In this document: positions 1 through 8,004 of the stretch, piece by piece
Numbering within the stretch: the first letter of the stretch is position 1
How the letters are laid out: every line of letters starts with the position of its first letter
DNA from: an uncultured Nitrospira sp.
GTDB taxonomy: Bacteria > Nitrospirota > Nitrospiria > Nitrospirales > Nitrospiraceae
Reading direction: 5' to 3'
NCBI GenBank assembly: GCA_902500775.1
Contig: CABVRZ010000033.1
Span: 1 to 35,474, forward strand
Length of the DNA: 35,474 bases
Position numbers and translations under genes: made by a program
Notes under the pieces: generated by a model
Databases searched by the model: none
Seen by the model: only the letters and a program-made list of their open reading frames with translations
What the model was told of the DNA's origin: nothing

Positions 1-65
1 ATGACGTATTCGCCTACGCCACCTTAGCACACGGCGATAAGGCAAAAATCGGGGGGAAAGCATGA
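1..65 (+). CDS. amoA: Ammonia monooxygenase subunit A, C-terminal end only (partial)
   Basis: A reading frame enters from the left edge (codons from base 3) and stops at the TGA at 63-65. It gives a 20-residue tail beginning DVFAYA and ending KIGGKA. The stop overlaps the amoB ATG at 62-64 as ATGA, the arrangement expected for translational coupling. In known amo operons the order is amoC-amoA-amoB, so the gene directly upstream of amoB should be amoA, and AmoA/PmoA proteins end in a tail of the same general form (D-V-x-A-Y/F...). AmoA is the membrane subunit widely used as the marker of ammonia oxidisers. Identity rests on the neighbour and a short tail only; the start lies outside the window. 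Confidence 0.65.
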   Translation, partial: DVFAYATLAHGDKAKIGGKA

Positions 66-1321
66 ACGCCAAACAAGCCTTTAAACGATGGGTTTTGGGC
101 TTCTGCGGAGTTGCGACACTGGCGTTCACGCCTGTGGTTGATATGACTCCTGCATTTGCTCATGGAGAGCGCTCGCAGGAACCATTCCTGCGGATGCGAA
201 CTGTGAACTGGTACGATACGGAATGGGTTGGTAAGTCGACAAAGGTTAACGATGTAACGGAGTTACGTGGCCGGTTTCACTTGTCGGAAGACTGGCCTCG
301 TGCAGTCGTGAAACCGCATCGTACGTTCTTGAACGTAGGGTCTCCGAGCTCGGTCTTTGTTCGTCTGAGCTCAAAGATGAACGGTGTTCCGATGTTCAAT
401 TCGGGCCCGCTCGATATCGGTGGCGATTATGAATACGTCGTTAAGCTCAAGGCCAGACTCCCAGGCCACCACCATATTCACCCGATGCTCGCGATCAAGG
501 AGGCCGGTCCGGTCGCTGGTCCGGGTGGGTGGATGGATATCACGGGTCGTTATGAAGATTTTACGAACCCAATTAAGACTCTCACTGGCGAGACATTCGA
601 CTCTGAGACCATGGGTGGCATGACGGGAGTTATGTGGCACCTTTTCTGGGTGGTAGTCGCATGTTTCTGGGTAGGTTGGTTCATGATTCGGCCAATGTAC
701 CTGGTTCGTGCTCGTGTCCTCGCAGCGTACGGAGATGAGATCTTGTTGGATCCCATTGACCGTAAGGTTGGTGCGGCACTTCTTGTGTTTGTTTGCGTGG
801 TTGTGGTTGTTGGGTATTTGGCGGCTGAATCTCGGCATCCAATCAGTGTTCCTTTGCAGGCAGGTGAAACCAAGGTCAAGCCGTTGCCTGTGAAGCCGAA
901 TCCATTGGCTATCGAAGTGACCCACGCTGAGTACGATGTTCCAGGTCGTGCACTGCGTATGAATCTTCATGTGACCAATAATGGTACCCAGCCGATCAGC
1001 ATCGGAGAGTTCACTACGGCTGGTATTCGGTTTACCAATAAGGTTGGTGCAGCCAAGGTGGATCCAAACTATCCGCCAGAGCTGGTTGCAAGTGCCGGGT
1101 TGACCATGGATAAGGAAGGTGCAATTGCGCCAGGTCAAACGCTCGACATTAAGCTGGAATCAAAAGACGTTCTGTGGGAAGTGCAGCGGTTAGTGGATAT
1201 TCTCCACGATCCGGATCAGCGCTTCGCCGGGTTGTTTATGTCCTACTCCGATAGCGGTGAAAGGTACATCAATCCGGTCTGGGCTCCAGTTCTTCCAGTC
1301 TTCACGAGATTGGGAGCATAA
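62..1321 (+). CDS. amoB: Ammonia monooxygenase subunit B
   Basis: This 419-aa protein is the periplasm-facing subunit of the copper enzyme that oxidises ammonia to hydroxylamine. A signal segment ends near residue 33, leaving FAHGE with His34 at the mature N-terminus. A histidine cluster HHHIH lies at 136-140. Together these match the N-terminal His plus HxH copper ligands known for AmoB/PmoB. Two membrane helices follow (about 189-209 and 239-258), then a second cupredoxin-like domain from about 280 to 419. Length and domain order are normal for the family. The start is the ATG overlapping the preceding stop, with a G-rich stretch (51-56) just upstream as ribosome site. The gene is last in its operon, because a strong terminator follows within 30 bases. 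No amoD or amoE follows. Assignment to the comammox-type branch is by recalled likeness and gene context. Confidence 0.95.
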   Translation: MNAKQAFKRWVLGFCGVATLAFTPVVDMTPAFAHGERSQEPFLRMRTVNWYDTEWVGKSTKVNDVTELRGRFHLSEDWPRAVVKPHRTFLNVGSPSSVFVRLSSKMNGVPMFNSGPLDIGGDYEYVVKLKARLPGHHHIHPMLAIKEAGPVAGPGGWMDITGRYEDFTNPIKTLTGETFDSETMGGMTGVMWHLFWVVVACFWVGWFMIRPMYLVRARVLAAYGDEILLDPIDRKVGAALLVFVCVVVVVGYLAAESRHPISVPLQAGETKVKPLPVKPNPLAIEVTHAEYDVPGRALRMNLHVTNNGTQPISIGEFTTAGIRFTNKVGAAKVDPNYPPELVASAGLTMDKEGAIAPGQTLDIKLESKDVLWEVQRLVDILHDPDQRFAGLFMSYSDSGERYINPVWAPVLPVFTRLGA

Positions 1322-1348
1322 TAAGCCTAGTGCAGGATCAGTAGAAGG

Positions 1349-1389
1349 CCGGTCCGTCTTATCTAGCGATGAGGCGGGCCGGTTTTTTT
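1349..1389 (+). terminator. Rho-independent terminator after amoB
   Basis: A 10-bp stem, CCGGTCCGTC (1349-1358) with GGCGGGCCGG (1373-1382), includes two G-T pairs. It has a 14-base loop and is followed by seven T residues (1383-1389). It lies 28 bases after the amoB stop, so it marks the end of the amo transcript. Confidence 0.9.
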
Positions 1390-2076
1390 GTTTACCTATT
1401 GTATCAGCAGTTTTACCCTCACACTTCTGGAGAATACCGAGTGATAAGCAGCTTGAATACAGCTTTTTTATGAATGAGATGCAAGGTACACACGAATCTT
1501 CTAATCCGTTTGAAAAGGGTGGTAGGTAAATCGGAGGATTCTAATCACTACTGTGAGAGCGAGTATTCGCTGGGAGGATGTACCTAAGATATCGTGAATA
1601 CGGCAGGAGAATGCTTATTCCCACTTAACCTGAAACCTTTCTACCTAGCACAACATCTCCAGGAAAACTGACAGTTTCCGCTAAATACGAAACCAAGCGC
1701 CTTCTGTCACCACATAACAGTTTCTTGAAGTCGAATATGGTGGCGGCTGTCGAGGAGCCCATGATAACAGCATCGGCTACTTCAAGACCCAGGGTAACTG
1801 TATGAGAATGCCGATAGAGAGCAGCAGCTAAAACCAGACTTACTGATCCGGTCATGAACGAATGCATAGTATGACCTGAGACAAGGCTCTACTCATGAGC
1901 CTTTCAAGAGACAGAACACGCACTATTTGATGGTCGGCTTAGTATGTCTGGAGAAGGTTAATTAGTTGGCTAACGCCTCAAGACATCGTGCCAGAGGCCC
2001 TTGGCCCTTCCAAGCTGAGAAGGACCAAGGAGTGAACCTCAGATGCAAGCCACCGATTTGATCATACATTCTCTTG
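1390..2076. other. Gene-poor gap of about 690 bp after the amo operon
   Basis: No convincing gene is visible. The best frame is an 80-codon one on the minus strand at 1625-1867 (starts MHSFMTG). It has a hydrophobic beginning but no clear ribosome site and no family I recognise, so I leave it uncalled. Base composition is more AT-rich than the flanking genes. A hairpin at 1999-2030 is listed separately. The gap may hold decayed sequence. Confidence 0.5.
1999..2030 (-). terminator. Hairpin downstream of the delta-60 lipoprotein gene
   Basis: CCTTGG-C-CCTTC (1999-2010) pairs with GAAGG-A-CCAAGG (2019-2030), with one internal mismatch and an 8-base loop. It lies 46 bases past the stop of the minus-strand gene at 2077. 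It has no T tract on either strand, so it could be a weak terminator or an mRNA 3'-end stabiliser. Confidence 0.4.
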
Positions 2077-3510
2077 TCATGGGAGTGAGAGAGAGAACCG
2101 GACGACTTGAGCGTCATCATTGTTTATTGGACTGCTTTCCGTGGGCGGCACGCCCTTCCAGCCTACTCCAACTGCACTCGTCAGATCGAGAGAGAGGGTG
2201 AGCCCAAAGAGGGCGTCGTTGGGGCCTCCGAAATCAAGAAGGGCCACACCATTACCGTTCAGTTTTGTGTCACGTCGACCATTAGGAGTGAGCAACACCA
2301 CGGCAGCATCTTGTGATGTGGTAGTCGGCTTACCTTGCCCGACAATAAGCACACGCTGGTCCGGCAACACCTTTAGGGTTCGACTTCTGTCGTCTTCACT
2401 TGCGACATCGATGGCAGCTACACCTCCGTCTCCATAGGTTCTGTCCCACTCTCCATTTTCTAAGAATCGGGCGCTGATAATATCCACTGTACCGGTTGAC
2501 GTATCGCGCCCATAGCCGGCGATGATGAGGTTCTGTCCCTGAAAGGCCACGTCATAGGCCTCAGCAACGAAGGCCAATAAGGCGACGTTTACTACACCGT
2601 CTCGGCCAAAAGTGGAATCCAATTGTCCATTAGGGAGCAGTCGAAACAGGACGGTCGTAATCACCCCGGCATCGGAGGTATGACCGCTCACGACGATCTT
2701 CCCGTCAGCTTGCACGATTGCGGTTCGTGGATTATCAACTCCTGTTCCAACATCCAGCGTCACGAGGCCGTTTGTGCCGAATGTCGGATCCACTGTGCCA
2801 CTCGCCGTTAATTTCACGACTGCATAATCGCTGTCGGTACGACCAGGGCCATCTGCACGTTTCCCACCGATGACTAAGAGTTCGTTTCCTGGCAACAACG
2901 TGAGGCCCCAGGCAGTATCACCTCGAAAGGAAGTGCCGGAAGCGGTTCCGGTACTGAGATCGAGACGAGTAATGCCGATCGTACCGAACGTTTGATCCAA
3001 TTGCCCCGTGGGATTGAGACGAACAATGGCAATATCGGTGTCTCGCGCCGCGTCTCCGGTCGCCGCCGTATCATGCTCGATCAGCCCAGCAACCACGATC
3101 TTGCCGTCAGACTGGACAATAACCGACCGAGCAAGCTCAGCTTTCTTACCCGCACCGACCGCAACGTTAACGGTGGCAATTCCATTTGCCCCAAACGTGG
3201 TATCGAGCCCACCAGTTGCCCCGAAACGCGCAACTGCCATCTGACTGTCATCACCGACGGTTGTGAACCCTGCTGCGTAATACTGATGCTCTGCTGTTGA
3301 GGTGACGGCAAAGAAACGGTCTGCTTCTGTTGGTGAAAGTGGAACTGACAATATGTCGCTGTTTAATGTAGCGGGAGTTGATGGACTGGGACTTTGAGTA
3401 GCATCATCGCTACTACATCCTGAGATGCTAAAGGTGACAGTCAGACAGAATAGTCTGGCAATGGTTGGGAAATAGTGAGACGACGCTGGCTTCGCAATAT
3501 TCAATCTCAT
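2077..3510 (-). CDS. Delta-60 repeat (DUF5122) beta-propeller lipoprotein
   Basis: This 477-aa protein is probably exported and lipid-anchored: the signal peptide ends in a lipobox with Cys32 (SISGC). The rest is about six to seven copies of a roughly 55-60-residue unit. Each carries a core such as NGQLDSTFGRDGVV or SGTVDPTFGTNGLV followed by a segment of the form 'qsDGKIVVaG'. This is the signature of the uncharacterised delta-60 repeat family, thought to fold as a beta-propeller. No catalytic motif is visible, so a binding or structural role in the envelope is inferred. The start is well set: AAGGAG lies six bases before the ATG at 3510. It is monocistronic, with large gaps on both sides. 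Its substrate is unknown. Confidence 0.85.
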   Translation of the reverse strand: MRLNIAKPASSHYFPTIARLFCLTVTFSISGCSSDDATQSPSPSTPATLNSDILSVPLSPTEADRFFAVTSTAEHQYYAAGFTTVGDDSQMAVARFGATGGLDTTFGANGIATVNVAVGAGKKAELARSVIVQSDGKIVVAGLIEHDTAATGDAARDTDIAIVRLNPTGQLDQTFGTIGITRLDLSTGTASGTSFRGDTAWGLTLLPGNELLVIGGKRADGPGRTDSDYAVVKLTASGTVDPTFGTNGLVTLDVGTGVDNPRTAIVQADGKIVVSGHTSDAGVITTVLFRLLPNGQLDSTFGRDGVVNVALLAFVAEAYDVAFQGQNLIIAGYGRDTSTGTVDIISARFLENGEWDRTYGDGGVAAIDVASEDDRSRTLKVLPDQRVLIVGQGKPTTTSQDAAVVLLTPNGRRDTKLNGNGVALLDFGGPNDALFGLTLSLDLTSAVGVGWKGVPPTESSPINNDDAQVVRFSLSLP

Positions 3511-3657
3511 AGCACTCCTTTTTTATGGTCCTGCTAGGGCTTTCTCATTCTGTTGCCTGGTTTGTGGGAATCGTTGTCAGCTGCCCATTGTCTGGAGGCT
3601 CCTTTCTGACGCGTCCATCCTGTAAAACCTTTGAGGCCTATCTCAGCTTGGACCAAT

Positions 3658-3701
3658 GCAAAAACACAGAGCCCATGGCTGGTGAACAACCATGGGCTCT
3701 G
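3658..3701 (-). terminator. Rho-independent terminator, minus strand
   Basis: A perfect 12-bp inverted repeat, CAGAGCCCATGG (3667-3678) with CCATGGGCTCTG (3690-3701), has an 11-base loop. Read on the minus strand, the stem is followed by TGTTTTTG. It therefore serves leftward transcription from the peroxidase gene (and the small ORF at 3859-4056 if real). Its stem resembles that of the terminator at 6704-6740. Confidence 0.75.
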
Positions 3702-3858
3702 GACTCGCAGTCCTTTGGCCGCGTCTGTGCCGATCAGGGGCTTACCCGGTTATCTGTTGTTTAAATTGCGTTCTTGGGGGTCCACTTCTAGCTCTGGGCT
3801 CGCTTCAAGACGCCAACAGATTTCGAAACTGCCAGGTTCGCGCGCGTATTAAAAATAA

Positions 3859-4056
3859 TTATGAGTCTGGAAATCTTCTTAGCCACGCTTTCAATCGTCG
3901 GGTTCGCATTGACTGCGCAAGTCCTCTGGCTTGTCCTCGTTGCCGTTTAAGACATCGGCACTTAATGCACCACAGTTGGGGATTCTCATGACGGACCGGT
4001 CCGTGGCAGCGCAGGCACGTCATGATCCGCGAGGAAGAGTCGAGTTGAAGTTTCAT
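3859..4056 (-). CDS. Possible small zinc-ribbon protein
   Basis: This is a 65-codon frame with two metal-binding-like knuckles: CLRCH near residues 14-18, and CIKC about 15 residues later, followed by RCLK. A basic C-terminal half follows. The pattern C-x2-C...C-x2-C preceded by 'MT' resembles the short zinc-ribbon proteins common in this kind of genome. CLRCH also matches a c-type haem motif, but there is no signal peptide, so haem attachment is unlikely. The ribosome site (GGGGTAGGT) before the ATG is weak. It lies just downstream of, and in the same direction as, the peroxidase gene. It may be a real small gene, a remnant or chance. Confidence 0.3.
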   Translation of the reverse strand: MKLQLDSSSRIMTCLRCHGPVRHENPQLWCIKCRCLKRQRGQARGLAQSMRTRRLKAWLRRFPDS

Positions 4057-4093
4057 CGGTTTGACCTACCCCAGGAGCCTGTACGTCTGTTGC

Positions 4094-5824
4094 TTACTGG
4101 TAGTCCTCGTTGAGTGAGTTCAGGAATGCCACAAGAGTGGCAACATCGGTGGTTTTGAGGGCGATACCGTGAAGCTGGTTTGCGCCATTGCGAAGTGTTC
4201 CTGCACGAGCTTGAGCTGAGATGTCGATGTAGAAATCGATCACGTCCTTCAGTGTGTCGAATTGACCGGTATGCATGAACGGAGTGGAGTGTGCTAGATC
4301 GCGCAGGCCTGGAGTCTTGAATCGCGCAATCGCTCGATTCAAGAGGTCGCTTTGAGAGGCAGTACAGGGTTGCTCCCCATCGCAGAGCAGGTTGCGAATC
4401 TTCTCTTGTGGCGTTGGCATGTCGGGATTAGCAAAGGCGTTCCATAGGCCGAGGTCGGTCAAAGTCGTGCCGGCTGAGGGGATGGCTCGGAATCGTTCGC
4501 TGGCTTGCGGATGTTGTTCAGTAGCCGGGAGATCGTCGGTGGTTCGGGTGGCAAGCGTAGGAATGGCCAGGTTCATGAAAGCGCCGTTCCCATGGCCGGG
4601 AATCCCGTCATATTCCTTCTGAGTTGTCCCGGTATTATGGGCCTTGAAATCCGTGAAGTTTGGCGCTGCGTGGCAGGCGATGCAGTTGCCGATGGCGCCT
4701 GCGCTAACCTCAGCTGGAGAAGCCGGAAGGGTTGCCGGTTCTGCGAGAAACATCTTCAAGCCAGCGAGCTCGGTCGCGCCGAACTGGAACGTCTGTGTAT
4801 GGAACTGAAATTGTCCGTTGGGTCGGTTGGGATTAGTCGTGACGAATTGTGGAGTAAAGCCTGGCGCTGTGATGAGCGCTCGCAGTCGTCGGCTGTAGGA
4901 CAGTTCTGACTCATTTGCATCGGGCTGCTGCGGCAGACCGTTGACTGTCAAGAAGATATCGAACGGCGAACGGATCAGCGCTCCGCTCTCTTCGGTCTGT
5001 GAAAACCGGAGTCCGTTAACATAGGCAGCCACCACGCGGACAACGGCGTCGAAAATTTCTTGGTCGGTTCCTGATCCAATGAACGTACGAAATTGAGGCG
5101 GGAGCTGCAACTCTTCAGGGATGTTTGGATTTGTGCCGGTAAACAGAATGCGATAGGAGAGGCCGGTATCCGTCAGATCGAAGGAACCATCATCGTCACG
5201 AACGACGTTAGCAATATGTTTGAGCGCTTGGGCCTTCTCACCTGGTAGCCAGCCGAAATTTCGACCAGTGAAGGTGGCGGCAATCAGCTCCTCCATTGTG
5301 TTGAATTCCCCGTCGAAGTGGAATAGGACCCCACCGGGTCGATCGAGTGCTGCGTTGACGAGCGGAGGCGAATTGCGGACGGCAATAGTCTTGCCGTCCG
5401 CTCGGGCCGGGACGGGGCTGCGACGAGCAAAATCTGCATAGGTCCGCATGCCGCCTCCAGGCGCATCAAGAACGTCGTCGACCAAATGACAGGCACGGCA
5501 ATTCATGGACAACCCCTTGAAGGGACCAGGAGCAATTGGTGCTCCGAGGGTTTTGACAGTGTTGACGACGCTGTCATCTATATTGGGATCGTTGGCATTG
5601 CCTCCGTTGTCCAGGAATATTTTGAAAGCTTGAGCAAATCTAGTTTCCAGAAACAATCGCTCACCGAGTGCCTCTTCAGCCCCAGGCGTTCCGGTATCGG
5701 AGATCGGTGGGGGTGACGTCTGAGTGTCAGAACCGGAGCAGGAGATGAGTCCTGTGAGGAGCATGAATAAAGAGAGGAGGGCAAAGGAGATCTTGAATCG
5801 AGATGAGGTCAGGTGGGGATTCAT
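4094..5824 (-). CDS. Di-haem cytochrome c peroxidase / MauG-family lipoprotein
   Basis: The 576-aa product has a lipoprotein signal ending in Cys29 (GLISCSGS), so it should be anchored in the envelope facing the periplasm. Two c-type haem attachment motifs are present: CRACH at 109-113 and CIACH at 381-385. Later motifs include 'TPGLRDLAHSTPFMHTGQFDTL', a hallmark of the C-terminal half of the di-haem peroxidase/MauG group. Family members reduce H2O2 or carry out related oxidations with electrons from small cytochromes. This one is longer than a classical bacterial peroxidase (about 320-350 aa), with inserts in the first half, so its true substrate is uncertain. I chose the ATG at 5824 because GAAAGGAC lies upstream and the signal peptide begins there. 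An in-frame upstream start would add 19 unlikely residues. Confidence 0.88.
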   Translation of the reverse strand: MNPHLTSSRFKISFALLSLFMLLTGLISCSGSDTQTSPPPISDTGTPGAEEALGERLFLETRFAQAFKIFLDNGGNANDPNIDDSVVNTVKTLGAPIAPGPFKGLSMNCRACHLVDDVLDAPGGGMRTYADFARRSPVPARADGKTIAVRNSPPLVNAALDRPGGVLFHFDGEFNTMEELIAATFTGRNFGWLPGEKAQALKHIANVVRDDDGSFDLTDTGLSYRILFTGTNPNIPEELQLPPQFRTFIGSGTDQEIFDAVVRVVAAYVNGLRFSQTEESGALIRSPFDIFLTVNGLPQQPDANESELSYSRRLRALITAPGFTPQFVTTNPNRPNGQFQFHTQTFQFGATELAGLKMFLAEPATLPASPAEVSAGAIGNCIACHAAPNFTDFKAHNTGTTQKEYDGIPGHGNGAFMNLAIPTLATRTTDDLPATEQHPQASERFRAIPSAGTTLTDLGLWNAFANPDMPTPQEKIRNLLCDGEQPCTASQSDLLNRAIARFKTPGLRDLAHSTPFMHTGQFDTLKDVIDFYIDISAQARAGTLRNGANQLHGIALKTTDVATLVAFLNSLNEDYQ

Positions 5825-5895
5825 GGCGTAGTCAGTCCTTTCATCAGCGTATTGTCTGTTCGGCGTTATTCCAACATCCAAAGCCTAAGCGATCA

Positions 5896-6681
5896 TCATT
5901 TGTAGGCAGCAAGGAGCCCCGGGAGGCGGGGCTCCTTGCCTAGAAAAGTGGGAGGGGTGGGGCCTCCCACTTCCAGACCGGCGTAGGTTGTACGCCGGTG
6001 GTAAGGTGTGATGGATTCAAGGGTTGTCCCCCTGATGAGTTCAACAAGGGCGTCCACCACCAATGGGTCAAATTGCGTGCCTGAGGCGACCTGCATGATG
6101 CGGAGTGCAATACGATCACGCAAAGATCGATTAGGGGTCTGCGGAACCGCAATGGCCTGGAATGCGTCGGCTATCGCAAGGATTCGTGCACCTAATGGGA
6201 TGAATTCTCCACGAAGCCCATACGGGTATCCTGATCCATCCCATTGTTCGTGATGGTGGGCAATGATCACGGTGGCCTCACGAAGAAATAGAAATGGTTC
6301 AAGCAGCGTGGCGCCGAGTCGCGGGTGATTCTGAATCGTCACATAGGAGTCCGGGCTCAGCTCCGCTTGCTTCTTCTGGAGACGCGCAGGAAGCATCAGC
6401 AGGCCAATATCGTGGAGCAGGGAGGCCAATCTCAATTGATGTAGAGCTTCGTCAGATAGGTGTAAGCCCTGTCCGATGCGATGGGCAAGAGCCGCCGTCT
6501 CTTCGCCATGTCCCGCTTGCCAGGGGAGAAGCCGATCCAGTTCTTTCGTGACTTGACGAACGAGAATGCTTTCAAGATCGTGTCTAGAGGTCGACGAAAG
6601 GGTGAGTCGGTCGATTTTCTTGAGCATGCTTTGAATGGTCGCAATAGCTGGCCGGATTTGAACTGTACAATTGGTGCACAT
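5896..6681 (-). CDS. HD-GYP domain protein (putative cyclic-di-GMP phosphodiesterase)
   Basis: This 261-aa cytoplasmic protein has no membrane segment and no receiver domain. The HD-GYP core covers roughly residues 55-215. It shows HGEETAALAHRIG, then SLLHDIG (the HD pair), NHPRLGA, IAHHHEQWDGSGYPYGLRGE and ARILAIADAF. The metal-binding His and Asp positions appear kept and the GYP loop is intact, so hydrolysis of cyclic-di-GMP is plausible. Two departures are visible. The usual Lys after HDIG is Leu (HDIGLLMLP), and the D-A-L of the usual ADVYDAL segment reads QAI. The first 50 residues include CTNC and are not recognised. AAGGAGA ten bases before the ATG at 6681 supports the start. A 13-bp perfect hairpin lies in the last codons. 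Confidence 0.85.
   Translation of the reverse strand: MCTNCTVQIRPAIATIQSMLKKIDRLTLSSTSRHDLESILVRQVTKELDRLLPWQAGHGEETAALAHRIGQGLHLSDEALHQLRLASLLHDIGLLMLPARLQKKQAELSPDSYVTIQNHPRLGATLLEPFLFLREATVIIAHHHEQWDGSGYPYGLRGEFIPLGARILAIADAFQAIAVPQTPNRSLRDRIALRIMQVASGTQFDPLVVDALVELIRGTTLESITPYHRRTTYAGLEVGGPTPPTFLGKEPRLPGLLAAYK
5909..5939. other. Perfect 13-bp inverted repeat inside the 3' end of the HD-GYP gene
   Basis: GCAAGGAGCCCCG (5909-5921) pairs perfectly with CGGGGCTCCTTGC (5927-5939) around a 5-base loop. It overlaps the last 14 or so codons (…EPRLPGLLAA…). There is no T tract on either strand. It could act as a transcription-end or stability hairpin that has been absorbed into the coding sequence. 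Confidence 0.6.
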
Positions 6682-6694
6682 GATTGTGTCTCCT

Positions 6695-6740
6695 TAAAAA
6701 CGAAGAGCCCAGAACCACTCTTCTCGTGATTCTGGGCTCT
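6695..6740 (-). terminator. Rho-independent terminator of the envelope flavin cluster, minus strand
   Basis: An 11-bp perfect stem, AGAGCCCAGAA (6704-6714) with TTCTGGGCTCT (6730-6740), is followed on the minus strand by TCGTTTTTAAGG. It ends leftward transcription from the genes at 6789-9997. It also lies just before the HD-GYP start, so that gene needs its own promoter or read-through. Confidence 0.8.
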
Positions 6741-6788
6741 GGGCTGATAGCCGCTGGCCGCTAACAAGGTCTGGATCTGAACTGGACG

Positions 6789-7307
6789 CTACGACTCTTG
6801 TGGGCGTTTCCCTCCCATGAGAGGTTGTCCAAGGACCCACATTTCATACAGAGGAACGATCATCATGACGAGAAAACTCAGGGTCATCAGCAAGTCGCCA
6901 GTGAGCATGGAAATGACGAATATGGGGGAGACATAGTTGATGAGCCAGGGAGACACCAGATCAAGCATGACTCCACCAAAACCGCCCCAGGTGACAATGG
7001 CCTTGAGGGTATGGCTGGTATTGGTCAGGTACATCACGTGAATGAGAATCATGAACACGACCGGCATGGTAAAGAGATGAAAGTGGGTGATTTCAGCCAA
7101 CTCGCGAAACGACATGGGTTCTCCAAATGTTGCGTCCGATCCACGATAGTGTTCTGCAATGCCTTGTGGTGATAAACCCGTCATGCTGTGCGCCCAAAAA
7201 AATGAGAAACAAAACCCAACGAACATCAAGAGTAAGAATAAGGTATAGAGCAACCGAATATGCCGATCAGAGTCACGAAGTCTAAATTTCTGGTTAAAGT
7301 TTCGCAT
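6789..7307 (-). CDS. Multi-pass membrane protein with conserved-looking histidines
   Basis: I do not recognise a named family. The 172-aa product has about four membrane segments (roughly 19-39, 78-95, 103-122 and 127-155). Several histidines sit in or next to them: His40, His75, His77, His90 and His99. A set like this can bind haem b, but that is only a suggestion. It directly follows the FMN-binding protein gene and precedes the shared terminator. It may therefore be the membrane electron carrier or partner of that flavoprotein. The start is uncertain. The ATG at 7307 gives a natural basic N-terminus (MRNFNQKF) 25 bases after the previous stop. A TTG at 7343 would overlap the upstream gene by 11 bases and add 12 residues. 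Confidence 0.7.
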   Translation of the reverse strand: MRNFNQKFRLRDSDRHIRLLYTLFLLLMFVGFCFSFFWAHSMTGLSPQGIAEHYRGSDATFGEPMSFRELAEITHFHLFTMPVVFMILIHVMYLTNTSHTLKAIVTWGGFGGVMLDLVSPWLINYVSPIFVISMLTGDLLMTLSFLVMMIVPLYEMWVLGQPLMGGKRPQES

Positions 7308-7332
7308 AGCTGGGACGCGAGGTCCGCTTCGA

Positions 7333-8004
7333 CTAATTGCCAAATATCGACGGGAAAAATCCCTTGTCCTTCTTGGCGGTTACCGTGTCGCTGCCGATCC
7401 CTGCCGGCTTCAGATAAAATTCGTCAACCAGCACCAATGCTCGTTTGATGCCTGCACTCATCGACCGGACTGACATCGTGGCGCCGGAGATATTAATGAT
7501 GTCTTTGTTGATCCGAACTGGGTCAAGAACGGATTTCCCTTCATATTGCGCATTGAATCGCTTCTGCCGAACCTCGCTGCCACGTGCTTCACGAAATACG
7601 AGGAGCTCTACATCGGAAACTATGCCCTTGTTATCCACACCAACCATATAGGTCATAGGTTTGTGTTTGCCGATCGTATTCTGGACGAGTGCATAGCCAT
7701 CGATTTGTGATCCGGTCTCTCCGATATACACCTCAAATGAGTCTTCAGGAAACTTCCAGCCGATCCGTTCCTCGATCAACGACTTTTGTTCTGGATTCAA
7801 CTTGACGGTTTCTTTGCGAACTCGTTCGGACTTTGGAAACATGATTTTGAGGCTTTCTTCCTCGTTCAGATAGACCTCAGCCATGCTCATTTCCTGATCT
7901 GTGAGGAACCGTTTGAGGTCATTGTCCCAAATGCGTTCAGCGCCGAGCACCAGAGTCGGTATCAGGGATAGGGCAATGCAGGAACAAATGAGGCGTGTGG
8001 TCAT
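7333..8004 (-). CDS. Exported FMN-binding domain protein
   Basis: The 223-aa product has a Sec signal peptide (first 21 residues, ending LVLGA) and a C-terminal FMN-binding domain at about 100-195. The key segment is SGATMS at 173-178. In NqrC, RnfG and related proteins, FMN is attached by a phosphoester bond to the Thr of such an SGAT motif, here Thr176. Related domains act as periplasmic electron carriers. The residues between (about 25-95) are not recognised. Its ATG (8002-8004) overlaps the stop of the upstream lipoprotein gene as ATGA, so the two are probably translated together. The likely modifying enzyme is the ApbE protein encoded at 11038-12078. Electron donor and acceptor are not evident. 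Confidence 0.85.
   Translation of the reverse strand: MTTRLICSCIALSLIPTLVLGAERIWDNDLKRFLTDQEMSMAEVYLNEEESLKIMFPKSERVRKETVKLNPEQKSLIEERIGWKFPEDSFEVYIGETGSQIDGYALVQNTIGKHKPMTYMVGVDNKGIVSDVELLVFREARGSEVRQKRFNAQYEGKSVLDPVRINKDIINISGATMSVRSMSAGIKRALVLVDEFYLKPAGIGSDTVTAKKDKGFFPSIFGN

Larger units (their letters stand above)
3511..4093. other. Intergenic stretch of about 580 bp with a terminator and a doubtful small ORF
   Basis: Between the delta-60 gene and the di-haem peroxidase gene, both on the minus strand, there is one strong hairpin (3667-3701) and one possible 65-codon zinc-ribbon-like frame (3859-4056, minus), each listed separately. Nothing else in the stretch looks coding. Confidence 0.5.

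Noticed and set aside
371-1138. 255-codon frame on the minus strand inside amoB
   Set aside because: amoB is certain and the antisense translation has no protein-like features.
1625-1867. 80-codon minus-strand frame in the gap after amoB
   Set aside because: It has a hydrophobic start but no good ribosome site, no family match I recognise and no partner genes; left as unproven.
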